Source: Wenyingzhuangia marina
Lineage (GTDB): Bacteria; Bacteroidota; Bacteroidia; Flavobacteriales; Flavobacteriaceae
Assembly (NCBI RefSeq): GCF_900130035.1
Contig: NZ_FQXQ01000001.1
Location: 124,001-188,000, forward strand
DNA length: 64,000 nt
Direction: 5' to 3'
Part shown: positions 28,348 through 37,500 of the stretch, one piece after another
Position numbering within the stretch: the first letter of the stretch is position 1
How the letters are laid out: each line of letters opens with the position of its first letter
Notes under the pieces: model-generated
Databases searched by the model: none
The model's input: only the letters and a program-made list of their open reading frames with translations
What the model was told of the DNA's origin: nothing
Program-made: the position numbers and the translations under genes

Positions 28348-29659
28348 TTTTTTCTTTAGATTCTTTTGATTTCTGAAAGATAAAAATCAAGATTAATATT
28401 ACTAATATCAACAATATACAAACAATAAATAGTCTATATTTCCCCCAAAAATCATCTAATAAATAAGTTAGGTAACTTTTATCGTGATTATCGTTTAAAA
28501 CTCTTAAGTCAAAAAAGTACGATTTTTCATTATTACTAACAATTACGTTTCCGGTTTCAGAAATAGTTTGTTCTCTAATATTAGATACTAAAGACAATAA
28601 AGTATTTTCACTATAATCTACTGGAACATTAATTAACATAACAGGAATACTTTGATGATAAAACAATTGATTAAATCCTAAGTTTTTTTGATAGTCTACA
28701 CTAAAAAAAGGATTTATTTCTTCTGATCTATATTCTACTTCATTATTTTTAAACTTTATGAAAGGGGATTCTCCAAAAAAATCTGAGAACTTATCATTGT
28801 TAGCGCTAATAATAATTTTAGACATTTCTATATCACTTTGAATCTCTTTTAGACTTGCATTTTTAACTGGTGGATATATAAAACCAGACAATCCTGCTTC
28901 TCCTGGGTTAATAATATCAATTAACTCTGAAATCGTACTAATTAATTTATGTTCTGCTTTTAGATCTGTATAAATTGTAATGGGTTTAGATTGAAAGTTT
29001 TCAGGAAACCTAAAAAATGATAACGATGAAGATTGTTCGTAACCAACAGGTTTAAAGTATGAATTTATAACATCTACCTGACCATAAAAATTAGCTGCGG
29101 CGGTTTCACATAACCCTCCGCTAGGAATAAAATAAAATTCATACTTAAAATTATTCTCCTGTTGCATTATAATATCATCAAAATCAAATGCTATATTTAA
29201 TTCTCCAGTGCTATTTAATTTATATGAACTTAAAAAATTGTCATTAAAATATAGATTAAAATACCCTTGCTCTCCATCACTTAAGGGTCTATATTTTCCA
29301 TTTATTTTAACTTCCATTCTTTTTACGTTTGATCCAAAATTAGATCTAGGCATAGAAATATTAGACTGTATATATCCAATACCATTTAAAATGCTGTTTT
29401 GAGCACCTAATTGTTTAAAATAAATAGGTTCATAATCTTTTCTCTTTGGGAGATCTAATAATTTAGCTTGTTCATTCACAAACAAATAATCAACATAAGA
29501 GGAGTTAAGTAAATGTTTTTGTAGTAAAAAATGAGCTGCTTTTGTAAATCCTATGTCTGTTTTTCCTGTAACTACAATATTTTGTCCATTATAAACTTCT
29601 AAGCTTAAAGAGTCTTTATATTGATCTGTATATACACTTACCAAACCAGCATCTTTATT
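28331..29659 (-). pseudogene. C-terminal part of the BcsB-like gene, downstream of an in-frame TAA
   Basis: This is a direct same-frame continuation of the upstream ORF across one TAA (29660-29662): the codons after the stop read N-K-D-A-G-L-V-S-V-Y-T. The only start near the beginning is a TTG at 29644 without a recognisable ribosome site. It contains the BcsB-like lectin-like and ferredoxin-like segments (GGLCETAAANFYGQVDVINSYF, PITIYTDL, IPVMLINVPVDY). It ends in one TM helix (FIVCILLILVILILIFIF) with a short cytoplasmic tail. With the upstream part it would give about 685 residues, the normal size for BcsB. Either the gene is inactivated, or TAA is read through. Confidence 0.8.
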
Positions 29660-30388
29660 TTAAAAACTAGGAATGTTTTCTTTTATTTTGTCACTTAATT
29701 TTTCATACGGAATTAATATAATAGCATTATTAATAACACTATTATCAAATTCTTTAATACTCTTTATTTCTAAATCTAAACCATAGACTCTTTTAATATA
29801 AAATTTAGCATAAGAAGCATATTGTATTTCTTCGATATCGTTTTTTTCAGATAAAACAATATACTTAATATCTGGAATTGTAAAACTGATGGTTTTCTTT
29901 ATAATAGTTTTCTTGGTAGGTAACAGTTTATAAGAAAAAAAACTATTTTCTGTTAATTTAACCCAAAAACCTCCTTCTGAATATATTTCACATATTTCAT
30001 TCCCTATTTTTAAATTGGTTTTTATCGTTAGCTTAATAAAATCAGAAATAATATATTTTTTCTTAATAGGTATTTGAAAACTAACCAATTGATTTTCATT
30101 TTTCAAAAAACGTGTTTCTACAGGAACATCTCCTAACAATATGGAAATATGACTAATATCAGAGTCAATTACGTTAGAACAGACAAACTCTAAATTGATG
30201 TAACTATTTAGTACATCTATATCATCATTAACTGGTATGTATATGTCTTGCATTCCTCTAGATCCGTTAATGGTAATTTCATCATCGTAATCATACTCAT
30301 TAAAATGCTCTTCTATTTGACTTAATCCTTTGGAATGTACTCCCAAAAAAATCATCAATACAATAAAATAATATTTTTTCATCATCAT
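29660..30388 (-). CDS. N-terminal part of a BcsB-like synthase subunit, ended by a premature TAA
   Basis: A signal peptide (IFLGVHSKGLSQ) is followed by a first carbohydrate-binding-like domain (NSYINLEFVCSNVIDSDISHISILLGDVPVETRF, EICEIYSEGGFWVKL) and a ferredoxin-like region (DIEEIQYASYAKFYIKRVYGLDLEI). This is the start of the periplasmic BcsB family. The ORF stops after 242 residues at IPSF, and translation of the same frame continues for another ~440 residues after the stop. Alone it would lack the C-terminal membrane anchor and could not hold the synthase. It begins with three Met codons directly after the kinase-like gene. Confidence 0.8.
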   Translation of the reverse strand: MMMKKYYFIVLMIFLGVHSKGLSQIEEHFNEYDYDDEITINGSRGMQDIYIPVNDDIDVLNSYINLEFVCSNVIDSDISHISILLGDVPVETRFLKNENQLVSFQIPIKKKYIISDFIKLTIKTNLKIGNEICEIYSEGGFWVKLTENSFFSYKLLPTKKTIIKKTISFTIPDIKYIVLSEKNDIEEIQYASYAKFYIKRVYGLDLEIKSIKEFDNSVINNAIILIPYEKLSDKIKENIPSF

Positions 30389-31699
30389 TTAATTTTCTTT
30401 GTAAGCAGTGAACTGAATTTTAAGCCTATACCCTCTATTTTCTGAAGACACATAAGTAAAATATCCATTCATTTTTTCTGTTAATTGTTTTGATATTCTT
30501 AATCCTATTTTTACACTATCACTGTGTTTTTTATAATCATAGTTTACAAATTCTATATCTCTAAAATAATCTTCTATTTCTGATGTCTTTAAGCCTTTAT
30601 TTGTATTTCCTACACTAAAAACAATTTTTTTATCTATATTTTCTAGTTTAACACTAATGTTATCATCCTCATTAGAAAATATTACTGCAAAATTTAAAAT
30701 ATTGTAAATGACTGTATTAAACATCCTCTCGTTACCAGCTATTACATAGTCTATAGCATCTAAATCTTGAGTTATATTTAATCTTTTTTCTATAATTTGG
30801 TTTTTAAAAAGTTTATAAACTTTTAAATAAGCCTCTTTTACATTTATCGAATCTTTAACAATGATTTGATTTGTGCTATTAATATTAATTGGCTTAAAAT
30901 AAACAGAACTTTGATTTCTTAAGTTTTGAAGTAATGAATCTAAATCCTCTATTTTATGTTTTTCTTGTTCGGGGGTATTTTCTTTAACTTCTAGTAAAAT
31001 TCCATTAATTTTATTTAGGTCACTACTTATCTGTTGAAACAGAAACTTAAATTCGTTTTCTTTTTTTAAAACCTTTTTTGCTAGCAAATCGTATTTCTTT
31101 TCGGTTTCTGTCAACTCTTCAGTTAAAACATTTATTTTATTTTCATTTTTTAACTGAAGTTTAACTCTATCTACCAAAACACTTCTCCTAACTTTAGGAA
31201 AAAAGAAACTTACAAAACCTAATAATAGAAAAACATAACCACCTTCTCTTAAAATTTGAAAAGGTTCTTGAACGGATCCAATTAGTATTAATACCATAAA
31301 AGTAACGATTACCAGAAAATACTGGATAAAACTATTTATGATAGACCAAACCGTCATAGTATTAAACCCTACAAACATAGCAATTAACAAAGTAGTATAT
31401 AAAAGTCTATCTAAAATTTCTGAATTAGAAATTGAGATTAAGGCTAAAAAATTAAAACTAAATAATACTAAATGAATTAAAATATTAGGAGCTCCATATC
31501 TTTTCTTAAAAAGATTATAAGTAATTAAAAAAAAGGCTAGTAAAAATAACTTTAAAAACACAAGCTCAAGCCAATTGTTACTTAGAATAATAACATCTAA
31601 AATAATTGTAAGTAAAATTACCGCGTTTAAACTCCAAAAAATTGTATTACCAATTTTCCAAAATTCTTCTTTCAATTTATTTTTAAATGTTTTTTTCAA
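30389..31699 (-). CDS. degenerate histidine-kinase-like membrane protein
   Basis: The N-terminal ~165 residues contain about five TM helices. A coiled coil (~170-235) and a DHp-like helix pair follow. Where the H-box should be, the sequence reads FLFQQISSDLNKING, with no phospho-acceptor His. The HATPase_c-like part keeps an N-box-like TVIYNILNFAVIFS but has SVGNTNKGL where D-x-G-x-G is expected, and SVKIGLRISKQLTEKMNGYF as a weak G2 box. It is therefore probably a pseudokinase or scaffold. It sits first in the polysaccharide operon, divergent from a receiver-only response regulator, suggesting a signalling link. Confidence 0.75.
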   Translation of the reverse strand: MKKTFKNKLKEEFWKIGNTIFWSLNAVILLTIILDVIILSNNWLELVFLKLFLLAFFLITYNLFKKRYGAPNILIHLVLFSFNFLALISISNSEILDRLLYTTLLIAMFVGFNTMTVWSIINSFIQYFLVIVTFMVLILIGSVQEPFQILREGGYVFLLLGFVSFFFPKVRRSVLVDRVKLQLKNENKINVLTEELTETEKKYDLLAKKVLKKENEFKFLFQQISSDLNKINGILLEVKENTPEQEKHKIEDLDSLLQNLRNQSSVYFKPININSTNQIIVKDSINVKEAYLKVYKLFKNQIIEKRLNITQDLDAIDYVIAGNERMFNTVIYNILNFAVIFSNEDDNISVKLENIDKKIVFSVGNTNKGLKTSEIEDYFRDIEFVNYDYKKHSDSVKIGLRISKQLTEKMNGYFTYVSSENRGYRLKIQFTAYKEN

Positions 31700-32147
31700 A
31701 TTCTAATATATGATATGATATATTTTATGATGTATTATTTTACAAAACATCATATCTTCTATTGCACATATTAATGTACCAATAAACCACATTAATTTAT
31801 ATTCGCAAAGCTAACAAATATCAGTTTTACTAAACATGTTAAAAGTCATTTTTTTAAACAAAAACATGATCTATTTCTTAGACATTACGCATCTACAAAA
31901 ACCTGTTTTTTTTTAACATTTGTTAATATTTTTAAAAACCTCCTTAATTATTCAATAAAGAACATTAATTTTGTGAATGTAACATATTGAGTATAAATAC
32001 GACTTGATAGAATAAGCTAATTTTTATTTAAATGCAACGCTATTATTAATTTACGTTCATAACCATTATAAACGCAAACTAAAATTAGAATATTTCATTT
32101 ATCTTTAAAATGAGTATTGCTTAAGATATGGTTTAAATAGAAAATTC
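31700..32147. other. divergent intergenic region, AT-rich
   Basis: About 450 bases separate the kinase-like gene (minus) from the receiver gene (plus). No ORF or RNA gene was recognised. TAATTTTG at 31966-31973 fits the -7 consensus TAnnTTTG on the plus strand, about 175 bases before the receiver ATG, which would give a long leader. The region probably holds promoters in both directions. Confidence 0.4.
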
Positions 32148-32510
32148 ATGAAAATATTAATTGCAGAAGACGATATCATAATTAGAAATTCTCTAGAATA
32201 TGCTCTAAAAAGACACAATCACAATATTACGGTATGTAGTAATGGTAGTGACGCTTTAGAAAAAATAAAAAAAGACACACCAGATCTTGTTATTACAGAT
32301 ATAATGATGCCTTTTGTTACCGGACTTGAACTTGTAGAGTGGATTAAAAACAATTACAACGATCAAATAAAAATTATTGTTTTAACCTCAATAGGACAAG
32401 AAGATGTAGTATTAGAAGCATTTGCATTAGGAGTTGATGATTTTCTTACAAAACCATTTAATCCAGAAGAAATATCTATAAGAATAAATAGATTTGAAAA
32501 AGATAACTAA
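32148..32510 (+). CDS. single-domain response regulator (receiver only)
   Basis: A 120-residue CheY-like receiver with Asp8/Asp9 (IAEDD), phospho-acceptor Asp51 (VITDIMMPF), Thr80 (IIVLTS) and Lys102 (FLTKPFNPE), all canonical. There is no output domain. It is divergent from the kinase-like gene and the BcsA/BcsB-like operon. Since the neighbouring kinase lacks the His, this receiver must be phosphorylated by another kinase or work through protein contact. Control of exopolysaccharide synthesis is inferred from position. Confidence 0.92.
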   Translation: MKILIAEDDIIIRNSLEYALKRHNHNITVCSNGSDALEKIKKDTPDLVITDIMMPFVTGLELVEWIKNNYNDQIKIIVLTSIGQEDVVLEAFALGVDDFLTKPFNPEEISIRINRFEKDN

Positions 32511-32635
32511 CTAGCATTTTTCTATCCTTATCTTAATTACAAAATTTTATCAATGCTATTTTTTTTAGCTCTTATATAATTATTTGTTAATAATAATTAC
32601 ATAAGTTTGATAAAATGCTATTAAATTAAGATACT

Positions 32636-35458
32636 ATGAAAAAAATCATTCTCCTATTATCTGTTGTTTTCATTGCTGCTTGTAACACAGTCAATAAAAT
32701 TCAACAGAAAAGCACCAACAAAATCGTTACCAACATCCCTGTAGATTCTATGACAAAAACAGGCGTTTTGAGTAACGGTATGACCTATTATATTAGACAA
32801 AATGCAAAACCAGAACAAAAAGTAGAATTTAGATTGGTTGTAAAAGCAGGTTCTATTCTAGAAAATGAAAAACAATTAGGGTTGGCTCATTTTATGGAAC
32901 ACATGAACTTTAACGGTTCAAAAAACTTTGATAAGAATGAATTGATTAGCTACCTACAAAGTATTGGAGTTAAGTTTGGAGCACACCTAAATGCCTATAC
33001 AAGTTTTGATGAAACCGTTTATATTTTACCCATTCCTACAGATGATGATGAAAAACTAGAAAAAGGAATTCAGATTTTAGAAGATTGGGCTTTTAATGCA
33101 TCATTAACGGACGAAGAGATTGACAAAGAAAGAGGGGTTGTTTTAGAAGAATACCGACTTGGTTTGGGGGCTGATAAAAGAATGATGAAAGAATATTTAC
33201 CAAAGTTAATGCACAATTCTCGTTACGCAGAACGTTTACCTATTGGTACTAAAGAGGTATTGGAAAACTTTTCTTATGATGATTTAAAACAATTTTATAA
33301 AGATTGGTACAGACCCGATCTAATGGCAATTATTGCTGTTGGGGATGTAGATGCAAATATTTTAGAGCAGAAAATTAAAACTCATTTTGAAAAGTATCCT
33401 GCTATTAAAAATCCTAAAGAACGTAAAGAATATAAAGTCCCTAATCACAATGAAACTTTTGTAGCTATAGAAACAGATAAAGAAGCTTCAAGATCTATTG
33501 TAAGACAGTATTATAAAGATATAGAGGAAGCAACACCGATGACATCACTAGAAGATTACAAAAAACACCTTACCGAAAATCTTTTTAGCAAAATGATCAA
33601 TCAAAGATTAGAGGAATTAACCACGGATGAAAATCCACCTTTTTTATATGGATACAGTACTCATGGCGATACTTGGGCAAAATCTAAACAAGCATATCAA
33701 TCTGTAGCTTTAAGTAGTGAAACAGGACAGTTAGAAGCTTTAAAAGCCTTAGCTACAGAAAATGAAAGAGTTTTACGATACGGATTTAACGATAGCGAAT
33801 TAAAGAGAGCAAAAGAAGCCTTGTTAAAATCTATGAAACATGCTTATCAAGAAAGAGATAAAACAGCTTCTAGTAGGTATGCAAATGAATATATTCAGAA
33901 CTTTTTAGAACAAGCTCCTATTCCAGGAATTAAATGGGAGTTAGAAGCAGTTCAAAGCATGTTACCAAACATTAATATTAACGACTGTAATCAACTAGTT
34001 CAAAAATACATTCACAACAATAACCTTGTAGTTGTGTTAACAGGTCCTGAAAAAGAAGGGTTACAAAAAGTGACAAAGGCAGATGTTTTAAACACTTTAA
34101 ACATTGTAAAATCAGCTAGTATAGAACCTTATAAAGATGTAACTTTTGCAGAGGGATTGATGAAAGAAATGCCAAAAAAAGGGAGTATTATCTCTATTAG
34201 TAACGATACTGTTTTTAACACTAAAACCTTAACATTAAGTAACGGTGTATTGGTTACTTATAAAAAAACAGACTTTAAAAACAATCAAATATTATTTTCT
34301 GGTTTTAAATATGGAGGAACTTCTTTATACACAGATGAGGAATATAAAAAAACCAATTTAGGAACCGAGGCTCTAACAGAATCAGGTTTAAATGGTTATT
34401 CTAAAACTGACTTAGCAAAACTATTAACTGGAAAGTTAGTGACTGTAAATCCATACATTAGTAATCTTAGTGAAGGATTTAATGGTTCTACTACACCTGA
34501 AGATTTTGAAGTTTTATTTCAGTTAACCAACCTTTGTATAACTAAGTTAGATTATGATGAAAAAGCTTATAATTCTAACAAAAACAAGATGCAAGCTTAT
34601 TTAAAAAACATCCTTTCCAATCCTTCTACTTATTTTTCTGTAGAGTTCTCAAAATTTCTTCATCAGAACAATAAAAGATATACCGGTATTCCAACTAATG
34701 AAGATTGGGAAAACACCGATTTTAAATTGGCATATCAAAAATACAACGAGTTGTTTTCTAATGCCAATGGATTCCACTTCTACTTTGTAGGTAGTTTTGA
34801 TGAAGACAAATTAAAAGAATATGCAGAGCTTTATTTAGCAAGCTTACCATCAAAAAACACAAAAGACAGTTATAAAAATATTGCTAGCAAACCTCTATCT
34901 GGAAATTTGGAAAAAATTATCACCAAAGGTTCCGAACCTAAAAGTTTGGTCAGAATTATTTATCAAGGAACTACAAATAACAATACAAAAGACGCTTATT
35001 ACTTAAAAAGTTTAGGAGAATTGTTAACCATTAAATTAATTGAAGAATTGAGAGAGTCTGAAAGTGGCGTGTACGGAGTTGGAGCTAGAGGTAGCATGAA
35101 TAAGCTTCCTTTTGCAACCTACAACTTTAGTATTTCTTTCCCATGTGGTCCAGAAAATGTAGATAAACTAAAAGCTAAAACCTTTGAGGAGATTGAAAAA
35201 ATTAAAAACAATGGTGTATCTGAAAAAGATTTAAATAAAATTAAAGAAACACAATTATTAGAATTAAAAGAAGCTAAGAAAACCAATAATTACTGGCTTA
35301 ATCAATTAAAAAATAGTGACTACAACCAAACTGATAGATCCAAAATTTTAGAAGCCGAAAATAAAATAAAAAACTTAACAGCTAAAGATTTACAAAAAAC
35401 CGCTAATAAATACCTAGGCAATAATAGAATTATAGGGATCTTAAATCCTGAAAAATAA
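32636..35458 (+). CDS. M16 family zinc metallopeptidase (insulinase-like), lipoprotein
   Basis: A lipoprotein signal ends in VVFIAACN. The inverted zinc motif HxxEH is seen at residues 85-89 (LAHFMEHMNFNG), with the downstream Glu ligand in DKERGVVLEEYRLG. At 940 residues it has the duplicated M16 layout: an active N-terminal half, an inactive C-terminal half starting near KTLTLSNGVLVTYKKTDF, and the R/Y substrate-binding segment (LRESESGVYGVGARGSM). Such 'pitrilysin/insulinase family' envelope peptidases are common in Bacteroidota. Monocistronic, ending at a strong terminator. Confidence 0.93.
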   Translation: MKKIILLLSVVFIAACNTVNKIQQKSTNKIVTNIPVDSMTKTGVLSNGMTYYIRQNAKPEQKVEFRLVVKAGSILENEKQLGLAHFMEHMNFNGSKNFDKNELISYLQSIGVKFGAHLNAYTSFDETVYILPIPTDDDEKLEKGIQILEDWAFNASLTDEEIDKERGVVLEEYRLGLGADKRMMKEYLPKLMHNSRYAERLPIGTKEVLENFSYDDLKQFYKDWYRPDLMAIIAVGDVDANILEQKIKTHFEKYPAIKNPKERKEYKVPNHNETFVAIETDKEASRSIVRQYYKDIEEATPMTSLEDYKKHLTENLFSKMINQRLEELTTDENPPFLYGYSTHGDTWAKSKQAYQSVALSSETGQLEALKALATENERVLRYGFNDSELKRAKEALLKSMKHAYQERDKTASSRYANEYIQNFLEQAPIPGIKWELEAVQSMLPNININDCNQLVQKYIHNNNLVVVLTGPEKEGLQKVTKADVLNTLNIVKSASIEPYKDVTFAEGLMKEMPKKGSIISISNDTVFNTKTLTLSNGVLVTYKKTDFKNNQILFSGFKYGGTSLYTDEEYKKTNLGTEALTESGLNGYSKTDLAKLLTGKLVTVNPYISNLSEGFNGSTTPEDFEVLFQLTNLCITKLDYDEKAYNSNKNKMQAYLKNILSNPSTYFSVEFSKFLHQNNKRYTGIPTNEDWENTDFKLAYQKYNELFSNANGFHFYFVGSFDEDKLKEYAELYLASLPSKNTKDSYKNIASKPLSGNLEKIITKGSEPKSLVRIIYQGTTNNNTKDAYYLKSLGELLTIKLIEELRESESGVYGVGARGSMNKLPFATYNFSISFPCGPENVDKLKAKTFEEIEKIKNNGVSEKDLNKIKETQLLELKEAKKTNNYWLNQLKNSDYNQTDRSKILEAENKIKNLTAKDLQKTANKYLGNNRIIGILNPEK

Positions 35459-35464
35459 AATACA

Positions 35465-35494
35465 AAACCCCACAAACAACAACTTGTGGGGTTT
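35465..35494. terminator. bidirectional intrinsic terminator
   Basis: An inverted repeat (AAACCCCACAA / TTGTGGGGTTT, 8-base loop) follows the M16 peptidase gene and lies upstream of the convergent GH30 stop. Confidence 0.75.
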
Positions 35495-35589
35495 ATTTCA
35501 TGCATCAAAGCCAATATAACTAAACAACTTTACAGAAACTTTGTGCATTTCTAAACTAACAAACTAACTATACAAATAATTAATATTTT

Positions 35590-37137
35590 TTATTTTTTTG
35601 ATACAATCGTTACCACCGATTTTTCAGGAATAACAATGCTTTCTTTCTTTATTTCTTGATATTTCAAATTCATTTTTGAATTTGTAATGTAACTGCTTAT
35701 CACTTTATAATCATCACCTTTAAAATTCAATTTCACAGTCTTTTTATCATTATTATTGTTCACAATTACTGTTGTTATAGTTTTCTCTTTTTTGTTTTGA
35801 TAAGAAGATATTAACAATTTAGAGTCTTCACTTTTGGTTTCAATTCTAACATCGTTAGGTCTAACAAAACGACTGTAGTTTCCTAAAGTCCACAACATTT
35901 TACTTTCATAAAAATTACCATCCTGTTTATTTTTATCAATATAAATCAACCCATCTTTGTAATTGTATGGTGATATCGCTAACCACCATTGCCATGAAGA
36001 AGCTTGAGCATAAACCAAATCTTGATGAATAACTTTAGCCATGTACAAAGCAGAAGTCATTCCTAAATCTCTCTTATTACCATCTATTTCACCATCATTT
36101 CCTCCTAGAATACAATATTCCGACATCCAATACTTTAAACCTGAAATCTTATTAATAGCATTAAAAATTCTTTTTCTTTTTTCAATTGCAACCTTATTAG
36201 GTGAGGTTGTAAAATAACTATGACCTGAAATAGTCTTGCTCACATTTGATAAATCACCTATATAATTTGGTGAGTTTGAATTAAAAAAAGTATTAATTTG
36301 AGTGGATCTAAATGGTTTATCATCTTTTTGATATAGATAATCAATCTTAGCTGCCTCAGCAATATCTATTTTAGTTTTTAATCCTTTATCTACTAAACTT
36401 TTATTTAATGCTTTGGTGATACCAGCAATATCACTATTGTTAAAAGGAGTTCCTTCTTGACCTCCATCAGACCAATCCCACTGAGGTTCGTTTACAGGAC
36501 TTATATAGTCTACCGTTAATCCTATGTTATTTAAGCCTTGAACAACTGTGGTTAAATAATCAGCATATGCAATAAACTGATTTTCATCTAAATTAGGCTG
36601 TTTTTTTGTGGCAAAAGCTCTTTTGTTTTTTGTGATATTTACTGGCGGGCTGTTAGGAAACATTAACAATTTAGCTACTTTTCTTTCTTTAGCTGCTTTA
36701 GCAAACCATACTTGTCCTTTTTGTCTATTCCAATTGTACGTTCCATCAGTTTCTAAAAAAGATTCTGCTCTTCTCCACTCATCTTTTATACCACTTTCAC
36801 GGCCTTGCTCAGCACTACCTGCTCCAACATTAAAACGCCAAATAGACAATCCTATTCCTTTTGGATTTTGATATTCATCTAACTCAGTACTAAACAATAA
36901 GTCTGCCATAGCTTCTCTTTTTGCTAATGGCCAATGACCAACGAATTGTGTTGACCAAGCATCAGAAGCCCCAAAATGATCTATTGTTTGATACTTTTTA
37001 GTTTCATCAATATTTATGATGATAGCACCTAACGAATCCTTTTTTTGCTCTATGCTGTTTGATTTGCTGTAAACCTGAAAAGTAGACAAGAAAGAAAAGG
37101 CTACTATTAATAAGCTAAATGCTTTTTGAAATATCAT
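35590..37137 (-). CDS. GH30-family glycoside hydrolase, secreted
   Basis: A signal peptide (FSFLSTFQVYS) precedes a GH-A barrel with the GH30 start YQTIDHFGASDAWSTQFVGHWP. The acid/base Glu lies in YISPVNEPQWDWSDGGQEGTPF and the nucleophile Glu in KYWMSEYCILGG; a QASSWQWWLAIS segment follows. A C-terminal beta-sandwich closes the protein. The QWDWSDGGQEG motif resembles the endo-beta-1,6-galactanase-type subfamily, but exact specificity cannot be read. It is 515 residues long and lies immediately left of the integrated element, so it is probably the last chromosomal gene before the island. Confidence 0.88.
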   Translation of the reverse strand: MIFQKAFSLLIVAFSFLSTFQVYSKSNSIEQKKDSLGAIIINIDETKKYQTIDHFGASDAWSTQFVGHWPLAKREAMADLLFSTELDEYQNPKGIGLSIWRFNVGAGSAEQGRESGIKDEWRRAESFLETDGTYNWNRQKGQVWFAKAAKERKVAKLLMFPNSPPVNITKNKRAFATKKQPNLDENQFIAYADYLTTVVQGLNNIGLTVDYISPVNEPQWDWSDGGQEGTPFNNSDIAGITKALNKSLVDKGLKTKIDIAEAAKIDYLYQKDDKPFRSTQINTFFNSNSPNYIGDLSNVSKTISGHSYFTTSPNKVAIEKRKRIFNAINKISGLKYWMSEYCILGGNDGEIDGNKRDLGMTSALYMAKVIHQDLVYAQASSWQWWLAISPYNYKDGLIYIDKNKQDGNFYESKMLWTLGNYSRFVRPNDVRIETKSEDSKLLISSYQNKKEKTITTVIVNNNNDKKTVKLNFKGDDYKVISSYITNSKMNLKYQEIKKESIVIPEKSVVTIVSKK

Positions 37138-37312
37138 TTTTTATTCTTTGTAAAAATTTAACGAAAAGCAAAGTTCTTAATTATTTGGATAGCATATAGG
37201 GGATATATTAAGACAAACAAGGGTACAAAATGGTTAAGCATAAAAAATGCTAAATAAAAAGCGTAATGTAAAATTACACGAAAGATGTAAGGTAGTAAGG
37301 ATTAAAAACGAA

Positions 37313-37341
37313 AAAACCTTCAAGTAAAACTTGAAGGTTTT
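37313..37341. terminator. hairpin adjoining the left att copy
   Basis: A perfect 12-bp inverted repeat (AAAACCTTCAAG / CTTGAAGGTTTT) directly adjoins the left direct repeat. A similar but less perfect hairpin adjoins the right copy (47227-47260). On the minus strand it would follow the tRNA 3' end, as expected of a tRNA terminator. Confidence 0.7.
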
Positions 37342-37364
37342 GCGGAGAAAGAGGTTATCGAACC
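37341..37364 (+). repeat. left attachment-site direct repeat (tRNA 3'-end fragment)
   Basis: TGCGGAGAAAGAGG-ttatc-GAACC here matches TGCGGAGAAAGAGG-gattc-GAACC at 47261-47284. On the minus strand the right copy reads GGTTCGAATCC-CTC-TTTCTCC-G-CA, the T-loop, acceptor and discriminator of a tRNA (tRNA-Ser-like). No full tRNA is attached to either copy. This is the classic integrase target. Confidence 0.8.
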
Positions 37365-37471
37365 TTATATTTTCTATTATAGCACGAAAACACAAATACA
37401 CTATTTATCAATAGTTTATATTATTTGTTAATATCTATTTATAGTTAAAACCATATTAAATCATACCTTTA

Positions 37472-37491
37472 CTGTCAACGATTCTGTCAAC
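37472..37491 (+). repeat. left paired CTGTCAAC repeats (candidate integrase arm sites)
   Basis: CTGTCAAC occurs at 37472-37479 and 37484-37491, a 12-bp period, 9 bases before the integrase ATG. The same pair with the same period lies near the right end (47198-47217). Two copies at each end of the element fit arm-type integrase binding sites. Confidence 0.65.
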
Positions 37492-37500
37492 TATAATTCT

